Shown here piece by piece: positions 8,538-17,459 of a stretch of DNA of 64,000 bases. Numbering within the stretch: the first letter of the stretch is position 1; every line of letters starts with the position of its first letter. The stretch is taken from contig NZ_CP029254.1 in NCBI RefSeq assembly GCF_003122365.1, forward strand, positions 806,001-870,000, in the 5' to 3' direction. The stretch is from Streptomyces spongiicola (GTDB lineage Bacteria; Actinomycetota; Actinomycetes; Streptomycetales; Streptomycetaceae). The position numbers and the translations under genes were made by a program. The notes beneath the pieces are model-generated. The model saw only the letters and a program-made list of their open reading frames with translations, searched no databases and was not told where the DNA came from.

Positions 8538-10276
8538 TTGCCGGCCTCCTTGTCAGCGGTGACGGCACCGTGACCGGCGTGGTCGAGCTGGTCGAGAGCC
8601 GCGATCTCCGGGTGGTGCAGATCGAAGGCCGGGGATTCTGAGCGGATCCGCGGCAGGGTGAGGAAGTTGTGCCGCGGCGGCGGGCAGGACGTCGCCCACT
8701 CGAGCGAGCGGCCGTAGCCCCACGGGTCGTCCACCTCGACCTTCTCGCCGTACTTGGCGGTCTTCCACACGTTGTAGCAGAACGGGAGGATCGACAGGCC
8801 GAGCAGGAACGAGCTGATGGTGGAGACGGTGTTCAGCGCGGTGAAGCCGTCGGCGGCCAGGTAGTCGGCGTAGCGGCGGGGCATGCCCTCGGCGCCCAGC
8901 CAGTGCTGGACCAGGAAGGTGCCGTGGAAGCCGACGAACAGCGTCCAGAAGGTCATCTTGCCGAGTCGCTCGTCCAGCATCTTGCCGGTGAACTTGGGCC
9001 ACCAGAAGTGGAATCCGGCGAACATCGCGAAGACCACGGTGCCGAAGACGACGTAGTGGAAGTGCGCCACGACGAAGTAGGAGTCGGAGACGTGGAAGTC
9101 CATCGGGGGCGAGGCCAGGATGACACCGGTCAGACCGCCGAAGGTGAAGGTGATCAGGAAGCCGATCGTCCAGAGCATCGGCGTCTCGAACGACAGCGAG
9201 CCCTTCCACATGGTGCCGATCCAGTTGAAGAACTTCACGCCGGTCGGTACCGCGATGAGGAACGTCATGAAGGAGAAGAACGGCAGTAGCACCCCTCCGG
9301 TGACGTACATGTGGTGCGCCCACACCGTCACCGACAGGCCCGCGATCGCGATGGTCGCGGCCACCAGGCCGATGTAGCCGAACATCGGCTTGCGGCTGAA
9401 GACCGGGATGACCTCCGAGACGATGCCGAAGAACGGCAGCGCGATGATGTACACCTCGGGATGGCCGAAGAACCAGAAGAGGTGCTGCCACAGCAGCGCG
9501 CCGCCGTTGGAGGCGTCGAAGATGTGGCTGCCGAACTTGCGGTCGGCCTCCAGCGCGAACAGGGCCGCGGCCAGTACCGGGAAGGCCAGCAGGACCAGCA
9601 CACCGGTCAGCAGCACGTTCCAGGTGAAGATCGGCATGCGGAACATCGTCATGCCCGGGGCGCGCATGCAGATGATGGTGGTGATGAAGTTGACCGAGCC
9701 GAGGATCGTACCGAAGCCGGAGAACGTCAGACCCATGATCCACAGGTCGGCGCCGACGCCCGGCGACCGGACCGCGTCCGAGAGCGGCGAGTAGGCGAAC
9801 CAGCCGAAGTCGGCAGCGCCGTTGGGGGTGAGGAAGCCGCCCACCGCGATGAGCGAGCCGAAGAGGTACAGCCAGTAGGCGAACATGTTCAGCCGCGGGA
9901 ACGCCACGTCGGGAGCGCCGATCTGCAGCGGCATGATCCAGTTGGCGAATCCGGCGAACAGCGGCGTCGCGAACATCAGCAGCATCACGGTGCCGTGCAT
10001 CGTGAACGCCTGGTTGAACTGCTCGTTCGACATGATCTGCGTGCCCGGACGGGCCAGCTCGGCGCGCATGAAGAGCGCCATGACGCCGCCGATGCAGAAG
10101 AAGAAGAACGAGGTCACCAGGTAGAGCGTGCCGATCGTCTTGTGGTCGGTGGTGGTGAGCCACTTGACGACCACGTTGCCGGGCCGCCGGCGCCGGACGG
10201 GGAGCTCGTTCTCGTACGCGTCGGTACGCGAGGCGTCTTCCGCCGCGGCACCCTGGGGTTCGTTGAGGATGCTCAC
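8534..10276 (-). CDS. ctaD: Cytochrome c oxidase subunit I
   Basis: The catalytic heme-copper subunit that reduces oxygen and pumps protons. The 580-residue protein shows every expected landmark: [11 protein letters not shown] before helix 1; [10 protein letters not shown] with the low-spin heme ligand; [10 protein letters not shown] with the CuB His-Tyr cross-link; HHMYV with the CuB histidine pair; and VVAHFHYV with the heme a and a3 ligands. About 12 helices are visible. The C-terminal hydrophilic extension of some 50 residues is usual in Streptomyces. It overlaps ctaC and ctaF by 4 bp each. Confidence 0.98.
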   Translation of the reverse strand: MSILNEPQGAAAEDASRTDAYENELPVRRRRPGNVVVKWLTTTDHKTIGTLYLVTSFFFFCIGGVMALFMRAELARPGTQIMSNEQFNQAFTMHGTVMLLMFATPLFAGFANWIMPLQIGAPDVAFPRLNMFAYWLYLFGSLIAVGGFLTPNGAADFGWFAYSPLSDAVRSPGVGADLWIMGLTFSGFGTILGSVNFITTIICMRAPGMTMFRMPIFTWNVLLTGVLVLLAFPVLAAALFALEADRKFGSHIFDASNGGALLWQHLFWFFGHPEVYIIALPFFGIVSEVIPVFSRKPMFGYIGLVAATIAIAGLSVTVWAHHMYVTGGVLLPFFSFMTFLIAVPTGVKFFNWIGTMWKGSLSFETPMLWTIGFLITFTFGGLTGVILASPPMDFHVSDSYFVVAHFHYVVFGTVVFAMFAGFHFWWPKFTGKMLDERLGKMTFWTLFVGFHGTFLVQHWLGAEGMPRRYADYLAADGFTALNTVSTISSFLLGLSILPFCYNVWKTAKYGEKVEVDDPWGYGRSLEWATSCPPPRHNFLTLPRIRSESPAFDLHHPEIAALDQLDHAGHGAVTADKEAGK

Positions 10277-11277
10277 AGTTGGTTCTTCTCCGCATTCCGG
10301 GCCGGGTCAGACTGCGCGATGCCCGACGGGATGAAGCCGGTCTGCCCCTTCTCGGCCAGCTCCTTGAGGTGCTGCTGGTAGCGCTCCGGGGAGACGACCT
10401 TGACGTTGAAGAGCATCCGGGAGTGGTCGACACCGCAGAGTTCGGCGCACTTGCCGAGGAAGGTGCCCTCCTGGTTCGGAGTGACCTCGAAGACGTTGGT
10501 GTGACCCGGGATGACGTCCTGCTTGAACAGGAAGGGGACCACCCAGAAGGAGTGGATGACGTCCCTGGACGTGAGGATGAAGCGGACCTTCTCGCCCTTC
10601 GGCAGCCACAGCGTGGGGCCGGGGTTGCCGGTCTGCGGGTTCCGGGTGCCCGGGATGCCGGCGTCGTAGACGCCCTCGGCACCCTCCGGGAAGTCGTTGG
10701 TGTACCTGTCCGGAATCGCGTTCAGTTCCTTCTGGGCCGCGGCGTCGCCGGTGGCCGGGTTCCCGTCCACGTCCTCCAGGTAGTTGAAGCCCCAGCTCCA
10801 CTGGTAGCCGACCACGTTGACGGTGTGGGCGGGCTTGTCGGAGAGAGCCAGCAGCTTCGACTCGTCACGTGCGGTGAAGTAGAACAGCACCGAGACGATG
10901 ATGAGCGGGACCACGGTGTACAGCGCCTCGATGGGCATGTTGTACCGGGTCTGCGGGGGAACCTCGACCTTGGTCCGGCTGCGCCGGTGGAAGATGACGC
11001 TCCACAGGATCAGACCCCACACCAGCACGCCCACGGCGAGGGCGGCCGCCCACGAGCCCTGCCAGAGGGAGAGGATCCGGGGAGCCTCCTCCGTGACGGG
11101 GGTGGGCATACCGAGGCGGGGGAAGTCCTCCCAGGTGGGGGAGCAACCGGTCGCGGTTGCCACGATCAAGCCCGCCGTCAGCACCTGCGGCAGCTTCCGC
11201 CGCATCGGGCGCCGCGACATGGGGGTACCGCCCCCGCCGTTCGGGCGGTGGGGGAGGTCGGAGCCGTTGGGACTCAC
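10273..11277 (-). CDS. ctaC: Cytochrome c oxidase subunit II
   Basis: The CuA-carrying subunit that accepts electrons from QcrC. An N-terminal hydrophobic signal ends in TATGC, a likely lipoprotein processing site. Two transmembrane helices follow and then a cupredoxin domain with the CuA motif [12 protein letters not shown], whose two Cys, His and Met are intact. The GTG at 11277 gives 334 residues. A second in-frame ATG at 11220 ([10 protein letters not shown]) would remove a hydrophilic Gly/Pro leader and give a more conventional signal peptide, so the start is uncertain. First gene of ctaC-D-F. The upstream region holds an 8-bp inverted repeat at 11359-11387 that may be an operator. Confidence 0.95.
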   Translation of the reverse strand: MSPNGSDLPHRPNGGGGTPMSRRPMRRKLPQVLTAGLIVATATGCSPTWEDFPRLGMPTPVTEEAPRILSLWQGSWAAALAVGVLVWGLILWSVIFHRRSRTKVEVPPQTRYNMPIEALYTVVPLIIVSVLFYFTARDESKLLALSDKPAHTVNVVGYQWSWGFNYLEDVDGNPATGDAAAQKELNAIPDRYTNDFPEGAEGVYDAGIPGTRNPQTGNPGPTLWLPKGEKVRFILTSRDVIHSFWVVPFLFKQDVIPGHTNVFEVTPNQEGTFLGKCAELCGVDHSRMLFNVKVVSPERYQQHLKELAEKGQTGFIPSGIAQSDPARNAEKNQL

Positions 11278-11358
11278 GTAGCGCCTTCCCGAGAGTCTCG
11301 CCCGCGCGGCCGGCCGCGGCCGTCACGCTGGTCGGTCGCCGCTCCCTGACGCGGGCAG

Positions 11359-11387
11359 GGGTTTGGATGTTTATGCGGACCAAACCC
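11359..11387. promoter_or_regulatory. Inverted repeat upstream of ctaC
   Basis: GGGTTTGG (11359-11366) and its complement CCAAACCC (11380-11387) flank 13 nt of locally AT-rich DNA. This stands out from the G+C-rich surroundings, about 80-110 bp upstream of ctaC. It could be an operator; no known regulator site was matched. Confidence 0.4.
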
Positions 11388-11539
11388 TACTGGACGCTAT
11401 TTGGGGTCACGCATGGAGGGTGCCCAACGCGCCGTCCGACGACCCGAAGGGATGGACCGAGCCGTTCCGGAGGCCGTGCGGCGCCTGGTCGGACGCCCTC
11501 CAGCGGGCCCGGGACGACCGCCGGCCGGGGCTCCCGCCG

Positions 11540-11702
11540 ACCCCTGACCGGGCCCCGCGCCGACGCCTCCCGACGACCCCTGACGGCTCCCGGCGGCTCC
11601 CGACAACTCGACGGCCCCTGACGGCTACCGACGACTCCCGGCGGCTCCCGACGACTCCCGACGGCTCCCGGCGGCTCCCGACGACTCCTCTGAGCCCGCG
11701 CG
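11540..11702. repeat. Short tandem repeats upstream of the desulfurase gene
   Basis: Roughly 10-bp units alternating gacggctccc, cggcggctcc and cgacgactcc are arrayed imperfectly, with a period near 20-30 bp. The array fills most of the 438-bp gap between the divergent ctaC and desulfurase genes. Nothing else was recognised there except the inverted repeat at 11359-11387. Confidence 0.7.
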
Positions 11703-11715
11703 TTAGCGTGGTGGC

Positions 11716-13080
11716 GTGCCCTACTTCGACGCCGCGTCCTCGGCCCCGCTGCATCCCGTCGCCCGGCAGGCCCTCCAGGCCTCCCTCGACGAGGGATGGG
11801 CGGACCCGGCGCGGCTGTACCGCGAGGGCCGCCGGGCGCGGCTGCTGCTCGACGCGGCCCGGGAGGCGGCGGCGGACGCCGTGGGCTGCCGCCCGGACGA
11901 ACTCGTCTTCACTCCTTCGGGGACACGCGCCCTCCATACGGGCATCGCGGGCGCACTCGCGGGCCGCCGCCGTGCGGGAAGCCATCTGGTCGTCTCGGCG
12001 GTCGAGCACTCCGCCGTGCTGCACGCGGCGGAGGGCCGGCCCGTCACCGAGGTGCCCGTCGACCGCTGGGGCGCGGTCTCACCGGGCGTGTTCGGGGAGG
12101 CCCTGCGCGAGGACACCGCGCTCGCCTGCCTGCAGTCGGCGAACCACGAGGTGGGCACCGAGCAGCCGGTCGCCGAGGTGGCCGAGCGCTGCCGGACGGC
12201 CGGGGTGCCGCTGCTCGTCGACGCCGCGCAGTCCCTCGGCTGGGGCCCGGTCGGCGGGGACTGGTCACTGCTCGCCGCGAGCGCGCACAAATGGGGTGGC
12301 CCGGCGGGTGTGGGACTCCTCGCGGTCCGCAAGGGCGTCCGTTTCGCCCCTCAGGACCCCGCGGACGAACGGGAGTCGGGGCGTGCCCCGGGCTTCGAGA
12401 ACATCCCGGCGATCGTGGCGGCCGCGGCGTCGCTGCGGGCCGTGCGGGACTCCGCCGAGGCCGAGGCCCGGCGGCTGCGGGAACTGGTCGACCGGATCCG
12501 CGCCCGGGTGCCGGAGCTGGTGCCGGACGTCGAGGTGGTCGGCGACCCGGTGCGCCGGCTGCCCCATCTCGTCACCTTCTCCTGCCTCTACGTCGACGGG
12601 GAGACGGTGCTGCACGAGCTGGACCGGGCGGGCTTCTCGGTGTCCTCGGGCTCGTCCTGCACCAGCTCGACGCTCACCCCCAGCCATGTGCTGCGGGCCA
12701 TGGGCGTCCTGAGCGAGGGCAATGTGCGGGTGTCCCTTCCGCCGGGCACCGCGGAGGAGGACGTCGACCGCTTCCTGGAGGTCCTGCCCGGGGTCGTCGC
12801 CGGCGTCCGCGGCCGGCTGGGGGCACCGGTGGCCGGGGAGACCTCCCCCGGGTCCGGGTCGCTGGTGGTGGACGCCCTCGGCAAGCGCTGCCCCGTCCCC
12901 GTCATCGAACTCGCCAAGGTCATCGGAGACGTACCGGTCGGCGGCACGGTCACCGTCCTCGCCGACGACGAGGCCGCCCGGCTCGACATCCCGGCCTGGT
13001 GCGGGATGCGCGACCAGGAGTACGTCGGGGAGTCCCCGGCGCCGGGCGGCACGGCGTACGTGGTGCGTCGCCGCGGCTGA
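11716..13080 (+). CDS. Cysteine desulfurase-TusA/SirA fusion protein
   Basis: A two-domain sulfur-transfer enzyme. Residues 1 to about 370 are a class V PLP-dependent aminotransferase/NifS-like domain: SAHKWGGPAG contains the PLP lysine and SSGSSCTSS the catalytic Cys loop. Residues from about 380 to the end form a TusA/SirA domain with its active-site motif GKRCPVPVIELAK. The desulfurase would release sulfur from cysteine as persulfide and hand it to the attached TusA cysteine. The final acceptor (tRNA, molybdopterin or other) is not shown. Start is a GTG at 11716. The last codons and the downstream terminator are repeated twice more in a 199-bp tandem duplication (from 13032), so the native 3' end lies in the first copy. 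Confidence 0.93.
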   Translation: MPYFDAASSAPLHPVARQALQASLDEGWADPARLYREGRRARLLLDAAREAAADAVGCRPDELVFTPSGTRALHTGIAGALAGRRRAGSHLVVSAVEHSAVLHAAEGRPVTEVPVDRWGAVSPGVFGEALREDTALACLQSANHEVGTEQPVAEVAERCRTAGVPLLVDAAQSLGWGPVGGDWSLLAASAHKWGGPAGVGLLAVRKGVRFAPQDPADERESGRAPGFENIPAIVAAAASLRAVRDSAEAEARRLRELVDRIRARVPELVPDVEVVGDPVRRLPHLVTFSCLYVDGETVLHELDRAGFSVSSGSSCTSSTLTPSHVLRAMGVLSEGNVRVSLPPGTAEEDVDRFLEVLPGVVAGVRGRLGAPVAGETSPGSGSLVVDALGKRCPVPVIELAKVIGDVPVGGTVTVLADDEAARLDIPAWCGMRDQEYVGESPAPGGTAYVVRRRG

Positions 13081-13176
13081 CGGGCGGCCCGGGAGGCGGG
13101 GCACCCGGCGGCGGGGCACCCGGCGGCGGGGCACCCGGCGGGGGGAAACCCGGCGGCGAGGGACCCCGGCACGCGG

Positions 13177-13204
13177 AACGCCACGCCCCTCGGGGCGTGG
13201 CGTT
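13177..13204 (+). terminator. Terminator hairpin, first copy
   Basis: A perfect 13-bp inverted repeat (13177-13189 with 13192-13204) lies about 100 bp past the desulfurase stop. It is palindromic and so can work for both convergent genes. Confidence 0.85.
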
Positions 13205-13375
13205 CGAGCGGCCGGGAACCGGGGCCGGGAGTCCCCGGCGCCGGGCGGCACGGCGTACGTGGTGCGTCGCCGCGGCTGACGGGCGGCCCGGGAGGCGGGG
13301 CACCCGGCGGCGGGGCACCCGGCGGCGGGGCACCCGGCGGGGGGAAACCCGGCGGCGAGGGACCCCGGCACGCGG

Positions 13376-13403
13376 AACGCCACGCCCCTCGGGGCGTGGC
13401 GTT
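13376..13403 (+). terminator. Terminator hairpin, second copy
   Basis: An exact repeat of the 13177-13204 hairpin, 199 bp further on, inside the tandem duplication. Confidence 0.8.
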
Positions 13404-13657
13404 CGAGCGGCCGGGAACCGGGGCCGGGAGTCCCCGGCGCCGGGCGGCACGGCGTACATGGTGCGTCGCCGCGGCTGACGGGCGGCCCGGGAGGCGGGGC
13501 ACCCGGCGCCGGGACCGTCCCGGCGGCGAGGGACCCCGCGACGGGGGCCGCGCAGCCGGGACGTGGCGTTCGAGCGGCCGGGAACCGGGGCCGCGCGGCC
13601 GGGACGGGTGGGCGCGGATGTCCGGTGGGGGTCCGCGGCCGGCCCCGACCCGGCGGG

Positions 13658-14632
13658 TCAGGACAGGTGTGCGCGGACGTCGGACGCCGCGTCGTGGCCG
13701 TACGCCTTGGTGAAGCGGTCCATGAAGTGGGCGCGGCGCAGGGTGTACTCCTGGGTGCCGAGCGTCTCGATCACCAGCGTCGCGAGCATGCAGCCGACCT
13801 GGGCGGCGCGCTCCGGGCCGACCCCCCAGGCCAGGCCCGAGAGGAAGCCCGCGCGGAAGGCGTCGCCGACGCCCGTCGGGTCCACCTTGGACTCCTCCTC
13901 CGGGCATCCGACCTCGATCGACGGCTCGGACCTGTGCTCGATGCGCACGCCGCGCGAGCCGAGCGTGGTGACCCGGTGGCCGACGCGCTCCAGGATCTCC
14001 TCGTCGCTCCAGCCGGTCTTCGACTCGATGAGCCCCTTCTCGTACTCGTTGGAGAAGAGGTAGGTCGCCCCGTCCAGCAGTATCCGGATCTCGTCGCCGT
14101 TCATCCGTGCGATCTGCTGGGAGAAGTCCGCGGCGAACGGGATGCCCCGGGACCGGCACTCCTCCGTGTGCCGCAGCATCGCCTCGGGGTCGTCGGCGCC
14201 GATCAGCACCAGGTCCAGACCGCCGACCCGGTCCGCGACCGACTTCAGCTCGATCAGGCGCGCCTCGCTCATCGCGCCCGTGTAGAAGGAGCCGATCTGG
14301 TTGTGGTCGGCGTCGGTCGTGCAGACGAAGCGCGCGGTGTGCAGCACCTCGGAGATCCGGACGGAGGCGGTGTCGACGCCGTGCCGGTCGAGCCAGGCGC
14401 GGTACTCGTCGAAGTCGGAGCCGGCCGCTCCGACCAGGACCGGGTCGGTGCCGAGCTGGCCCATCCCGAAGCAGATGTTGGCGCCGACCCCTCCCCTGCG
14501 CACGTCGAGGTTGTCCACGAGGAAGGAGAGGGAGACCGTGTGGAGCTGATCCGCGACCAGCTGGTCGGCGAAGCGGCCGGGGAAGGTCATCAGATGGTCG
14601 GTGGCGATGGAGCCGGTGACTGCGATTCGCAC
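13658..14632 (-). CDS. PfkB-family kinase, probably adenosine kinase
   Basis: A 324-residue ribokinase-fold sugar or nucleoside kinase. The N-terminal AVTGSIATDHLM strand, the GGVGANICFGMGQLG substrate region and the C-terminal DPTGVGDAFRAGFLSG anion-hole motif with its catalytic Asp are all present. The sequence closely follows what I remember of the mycobacterial adenosine kinase AdoK, including TARFVCTTD, GAMSEAR and TEECR segments. I therefore favour adenosine phosphorylation (purine salvage) over a fructose or ribose substrate, though the sequence alone cannot settle it. It is convergent with the desulfurase gene and appears monocistronic. Confidence 0.9.
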   Translation of the reverse strand: MRIAVTGSIATDHLMTFPGRFADQLVADQLHTVSLSFLVDNLDVRRGGVGANICFGMGQLGTDPVLVGAAGSDFDEYRAWLDRHGVDTASVRISEVLHTARFVCTTDADHNQIGSFYTGAMSEARLIELKSVADRVGGLDLVLIGADDPEAMLRHTEECRSRGIPFAADFSQQIARMNGDEIRILLDGATYLFSNEYEKGLIESKTGWSDEEILERVGHRVTTLGSRGVRIEHRSEPSIEVGCPEEESKVDPTGVGDAFRAGFLSGLAWGVGPERAAQVGCMLATLVIETLGTQEYTLRRAHFMDRFTKAYGHDAASDVRAHLS

Positions 14633-14761
14633 GGCTGAGTGCTCCTGGAGGGGAGGCGGAGTTGACGGTTAACGCTACCGGTTGTCCCGGGCCCCCTGAA
14701 GGACGGAAACTACCCGATAGTAGGTCTTTTACCTCAGCGTTACCCTGCGTACGGTGCCGAT

Positions 14762-14992
14762 ATGCCTAACCCCACGTCGCACGTCACCCTCCACGAGCGC
14801 CGCCCGGCCGGGCTCGGGCAGATCGACATCAGCCTGGCCGAGCTGCGCGGCGACAGCGCGCGGATGGCGCCGCACTGGGTGGCGCCACCGGTGACCCCGG
14901 CCGACCCGGTGCACCCTTCGCTGATCCACGGGGTCGTCGTCGGCCCCGCCTCCGCGCGGCTGGTCGGCTCGATGCCCGGGTACGGCGACTGA
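14762..14992 (+). CDS. Small conserved hypothetical protein
   Basis: A 76-residue soluble protein with no domain I recognise. It starts at an ATG 6 nt after TACGGT (14750-14755), a TAnnnT -10 box, so the mRNA is probably leaderless. Codon use is typical of the genome, and the segment HPSLIHGVVVGPASARLVG looks like folded protein. It lies divergent from the kinase and upstream of a membrane-anchored hypothetical gene. Function unknown. Confidence 0.65.
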   Translation: MPNPTSHVTLHERRPAGLGQIDISLAELRGDSARMAPHWVAPPVTPADPVHPSLIHGVVVGPASARLVGSMPGYGD

Positions 14993-15108
14993 CACGCGCC
15001 CCCGAACGCTCCGCTACCCCCGCACGGCGCACTCCGGGAACCGCGCGCTCCCCCACTCCGTCCCATGGATGCCCCCGATGAACCGGGTCCGTCCGAAGGA
15101 GCGATGCG

Positions 15109-16680
15109 GTGAGCAGCACAGAGCGCCCCCAGAACAGCGCCGACGGCGCCGGAGGTCCCGAGGGCGGAGCGGTCCGCCGTCTTCGGCGATCTCCGCTGGC
15201 CGTCGCGTCCGTGGCAGCCGCGGTCCTGGTCGCGGGGGGTGGCGGGACCTGGTTCGCCGCGACCGCCCTCGACGGCGGGGGCGGGGTCCGAGGCGGGGAC
15301 GGGGGCGCCGCACCGGGAACCGGCCCCGAGCCCCCGCCACTGGCGCTGGACGGCGCCACGGGCATCGCCGTCGGCGAGCCCGGGCCCTACGGCGTGCGGT
15401 ACCGGGCGCAGGGCGGACTCCCGGACGGCCCCGGCTCCGCCCGCCTCCACGAGGTGAACGGGACCGTCGGAAAGGCGCAGGTCGAGGCGCTGGCCGAGGC
15501 CCTCGGTGTGCCGGGCGAGCCGCTGCTGCGGGGCGACGTGTGGAAGGCCGGTGCGGACGGGGACGCCGGCGGCCCGATGCTTCAGGTGAACCGGCAGGCC
15601 CCGGGCACCTGGACGTTCAGCGCCTTCGGGCCGCCCAAGGGCGACGACTGCGCCGGGGGCAAGGACGTGTGCGATCCCCCCGCGACCGGCCCGGCCGCGC
15701 CCCGGCCGCCGAACGCGCCGGCGGTGAGCGAGGCCGCCGCGAAGAAGGCGGCCGCCCCCGTGCTGGCGGCGCTGGGGCTGGGCGACGCGAGGCTGGACGC
15801 GAGGCAGGTGCTGGGTGCGCACCGCGTCGTGCGCGCCGACCCGCTGGTCGGCGGTCTGCCGACGTACGGCTGGTCCACCAGCGTCCATGTGGCCGCCGAC
15901 GGCACGATCGGGAACGGCAGCGGGCAGCTGGTGCGGCCCGCCGCGGGCCCGGAGTACCCGGTGGTCGGTGCCGAGGAGGCGCTGAAGCGGCTGAACGCCG
16001 AGCGCTCGGCCGGCGGCCCGGTCGGCATCGGGGGGTGCGCGACGCCCGGACCGCTGGCCGAGGGGAAGCCGCCTGAGGAGAAGCCGGCCGAGGGAAAGCC
16101 GGCCGAGGGGAAGCCGGCCGAGGGGAAGCCGGCCGCGCCGTGCGAGCCGGAGAGCGGTGCGCCGGTTCCCGCCGAGGTGGTGAAGGTCACCGGAGCCGAG
16201 TTCGGGCTGGCGGTGCGCTCGCTGGAGGGACGGCCCGCCCTCGTTCCCTCGTGGCTGTTCGCGACGGAATCGAGGACCGGCGCACCGGGTGCCACGGTCG
16301 TCTTTCCCGCCGTGGCACCGGAGTACCTGAAGTCCGCCGCCGAGCGGCCGCCCGCGCCGCCGGCCACCGCCGTACCCTCCCCGCCCGACGACTCGAAGCT
16401 CCCGGAGACCTCGATCCGGTCCGTGGAGTCGTACGCCGTGGCGAAGGACGGGCGCACCCTGACCCTGCGCTTCTGGGGCGGGGTGTGCAGCACCTACTCG
16501 GCGGAGGCGGAGGAGACCGGCAGCGAGGTGAAGGTGAAGATCATCGTGTCCCGGCCGGATCCCGGGCGGGTCTGCATCCTGATCGCCAAGGAGCTGACCG
16601 AGGAGGTCACGCTGAGCGAACCGCTGGGTGACCGCATCGTGGTCGACGAGGAGAGCGGCGACGCCGTGCCCCGCAGGTGA
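15109..16680 (+). CDS. Membrane-anchored hypothetical protein with Pro-rich linker
   Basis: A 523-residue protein. A basic cytoplasmic leader (residues 1-28) is followed by one hydrophobic helix (about 29-52), so most of the protein should lie outside the membrane. The exterior part is Pro/Ala/Glu-rich with two probable beta-rich regions. They are separated by an exact pentapeptide repeat, AEGKP, four times at about residue 320. The GTG start at 15109 follows AAGGAG at good distance. No catalytic motif was seen and no family recognised. It stands alone and is convergent with erpA. Confidence 0.85.
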   Translation: MSSTERPQNSADGAGGPEGGAVRRLRRSPLAVASVAAAVLVAGGGGTWFAATALDGGGGVRGGDGGAAPGTGPEPPPLALDGATGIAVGEPGPYGVRYRAQGGLPDGPGSARLHEVNGTVGKAQVEALAEALGVPGEPLLRGDVWKAGADGDAGGPMLQVNRQAPGTWTFSAFGPPKGDDCAGGKDVCDPPATGPAAPRPPNAPAVSEAAAKKAAAPVLAALGLGDARLDARQVLGAHRVVRADPLVGGLPTYGWSTSVHVAADGTIGNGSGQLVRPAAGPEYPVVGAEEALKRLNAERSAGGPVGIGGCATPGPLAEGKPPEEKPAEGKPAEGKPAEGKPAAPCEPESGAPVPAEVVKVTGAEFGLAVRSLEGRPALVPSWLFATESRTGAPGATVVFPAVAPEYLKSAAERPPAPPATAVPSPPDDSKLPETSIRSVESYAVAKDGRTLTLRFWGGVCSTYSAEAEETGSEVKVKIIVSRPDPGRVCILIAKELTEEVTLSEPLGDRIVVDEESGDAVPRR

Positions 16681-16795
16681 GCGGGCGTCCGGCGGTCCTG
16701 CGGGTCCGCCCGGTCCGGTCCGCAGTCCGGTCCGGTAGTCCGGCGGTCTGGTCCAGTCCGGTAGTCCGGCGGGCCGGGCGGAAGGTTCGGCCGAC
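16681..16795. repeat. Direct repeats in a convergent gap
   Basis: ccggtagtccggcgg occurs twice, about 27 bp apart, within a run of ggtccg-like 6-mers. The array fills the gap between two convergent genes. No clear hairpin terminator was seen. Confidence 0.6.
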
Positions 16796-17152
16796 TCAGC
16801 TGAAGGAGTCGCCGCAGGCGCAGGAGCCCGTCGCGTTCGGGTTGTCGATCGTGAAGCCCTGCTTCTCGATCGTGTCGACGAAGTCGATGGAGGCCCCACC
16901 GAGGTACGGCGCGCTCATGCGGTCGGTGACGACCCTCACCCCGTCGAACTCCTTGACGACGTCGCCGTCGAGCGAGCGCTCGTCGAAGAAGAGCTGGTAG
17001 CGCAGGCCGGAACAGCCACCGGGCTGAACCGCGACACGCAGCGCCAGGTCGTCCCGGCCCTCCTGCTCCAGCAGGGACTTCACCTTGGCGGCGGCGGCGT
17101 CGGACAGGAGGATGCCGTCGCTCACGGTGGTGGTCTCGTCCGATACGGACAT
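16796..17152 (-). CDS. erpA: Iron-sulfur cluster insertion protein, HesB/ErpA type
   Basis: An A-type carrier that delivers Fe-S clusters to apo-enzymes. The 118-residue protein has the family's three cysteines: GGCSGLRY in the middle and GSCACGDSFS at the end. I start it at the ATG at 17152, preceded by GGGAGAGAAG. A longer frame reaching 17278 adds 42 residues without homologue-like content. It is divergent from nadA, whose product is a [4Fe-4S] enzyme; this may reflect supply of clusters to NadA as well as to respiratory Fe-S proteins. Confidence 0.95.
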   Translation of the reverse strand: MSVSDETTTVSDGILLSDAAAAKVKSLLEQEGRDDLALRVAVQPGGCSGLRYQLFFDERSLDGDVVKEFDGVRVVTDRMSAPYLGGASIDFVDTIEKQGFTIDNPNATGSCACGDSFS

Positions 17153-17332
17153 CTGCTTCTCTCCCGGGTTGTACGGACACTGCTTGCCGACGTTGGCAAC
17201 CGGCTGGGCCCCGGATTCATTCCGGACCGGCCCTGGCTTTTCCCTTTCATGCTCGCACATGCCCTCCCTCCGGGTCATCGACCAGTGGACGGCTCGGCAC
17301 CGGGAATTGCGTCACATCGACACTATGGACAT

Positions 17333-17379
17333 CGTCAAAGTGACGTGAAGCGGTTATGATAGATAGCGTCAAATAGACG
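17333..17379 (+). promoter_or_regulatory. nadA promoter flanked by two inverted repeats
   Basis: TATGAT at 17355-17360 is a good -10 box. Two similar inverted repeats flank it: CGTCA-N3-TGACG at 17333-17345 and CGTC-N5-GACG at 17367-17379, with starts 34 bp apart. A repressor bound at both could occlude the promoter. An NAD-responsive regulator is plausible because nadA is the downstream gene, but no named site was matched. Confidence 0.55.
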
Positions 17380-17459
17380 AAAAGGCTCTCCGGTGCACCT
17401 CGGCGAGCCACCGGACGCGGCTCCGCCGCCCCGATCGAAGAGTAGAAAGGGTGCGTGAC

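Larger units (their letters stand above)
13032..13600. repeat. 199-bp tandem duplication of gene end plus terminator
   Basis: The block starting at 13032 recurs at 13231 and 13430, exactly 199 bp apart. Each copy holds the last codons and stop of the desulfurase-TusA gene, three [19 protein letters not shown] 15-bp units and a terminator hairpin. Copies 1 and 2 look identical on reading. The third is shortened and rearranged after about 13500 and keeps only the right half of the hairpin near 13562. The whole array sits between two convergent genes. Confidence 0.95.

Noticed and set aside
12265..14159. Long minus-strand frames over the desulfurase 3' end
   Set aside because: They read Pro/Arg/Gly repeats generated by the 199-bp tandem duplication.
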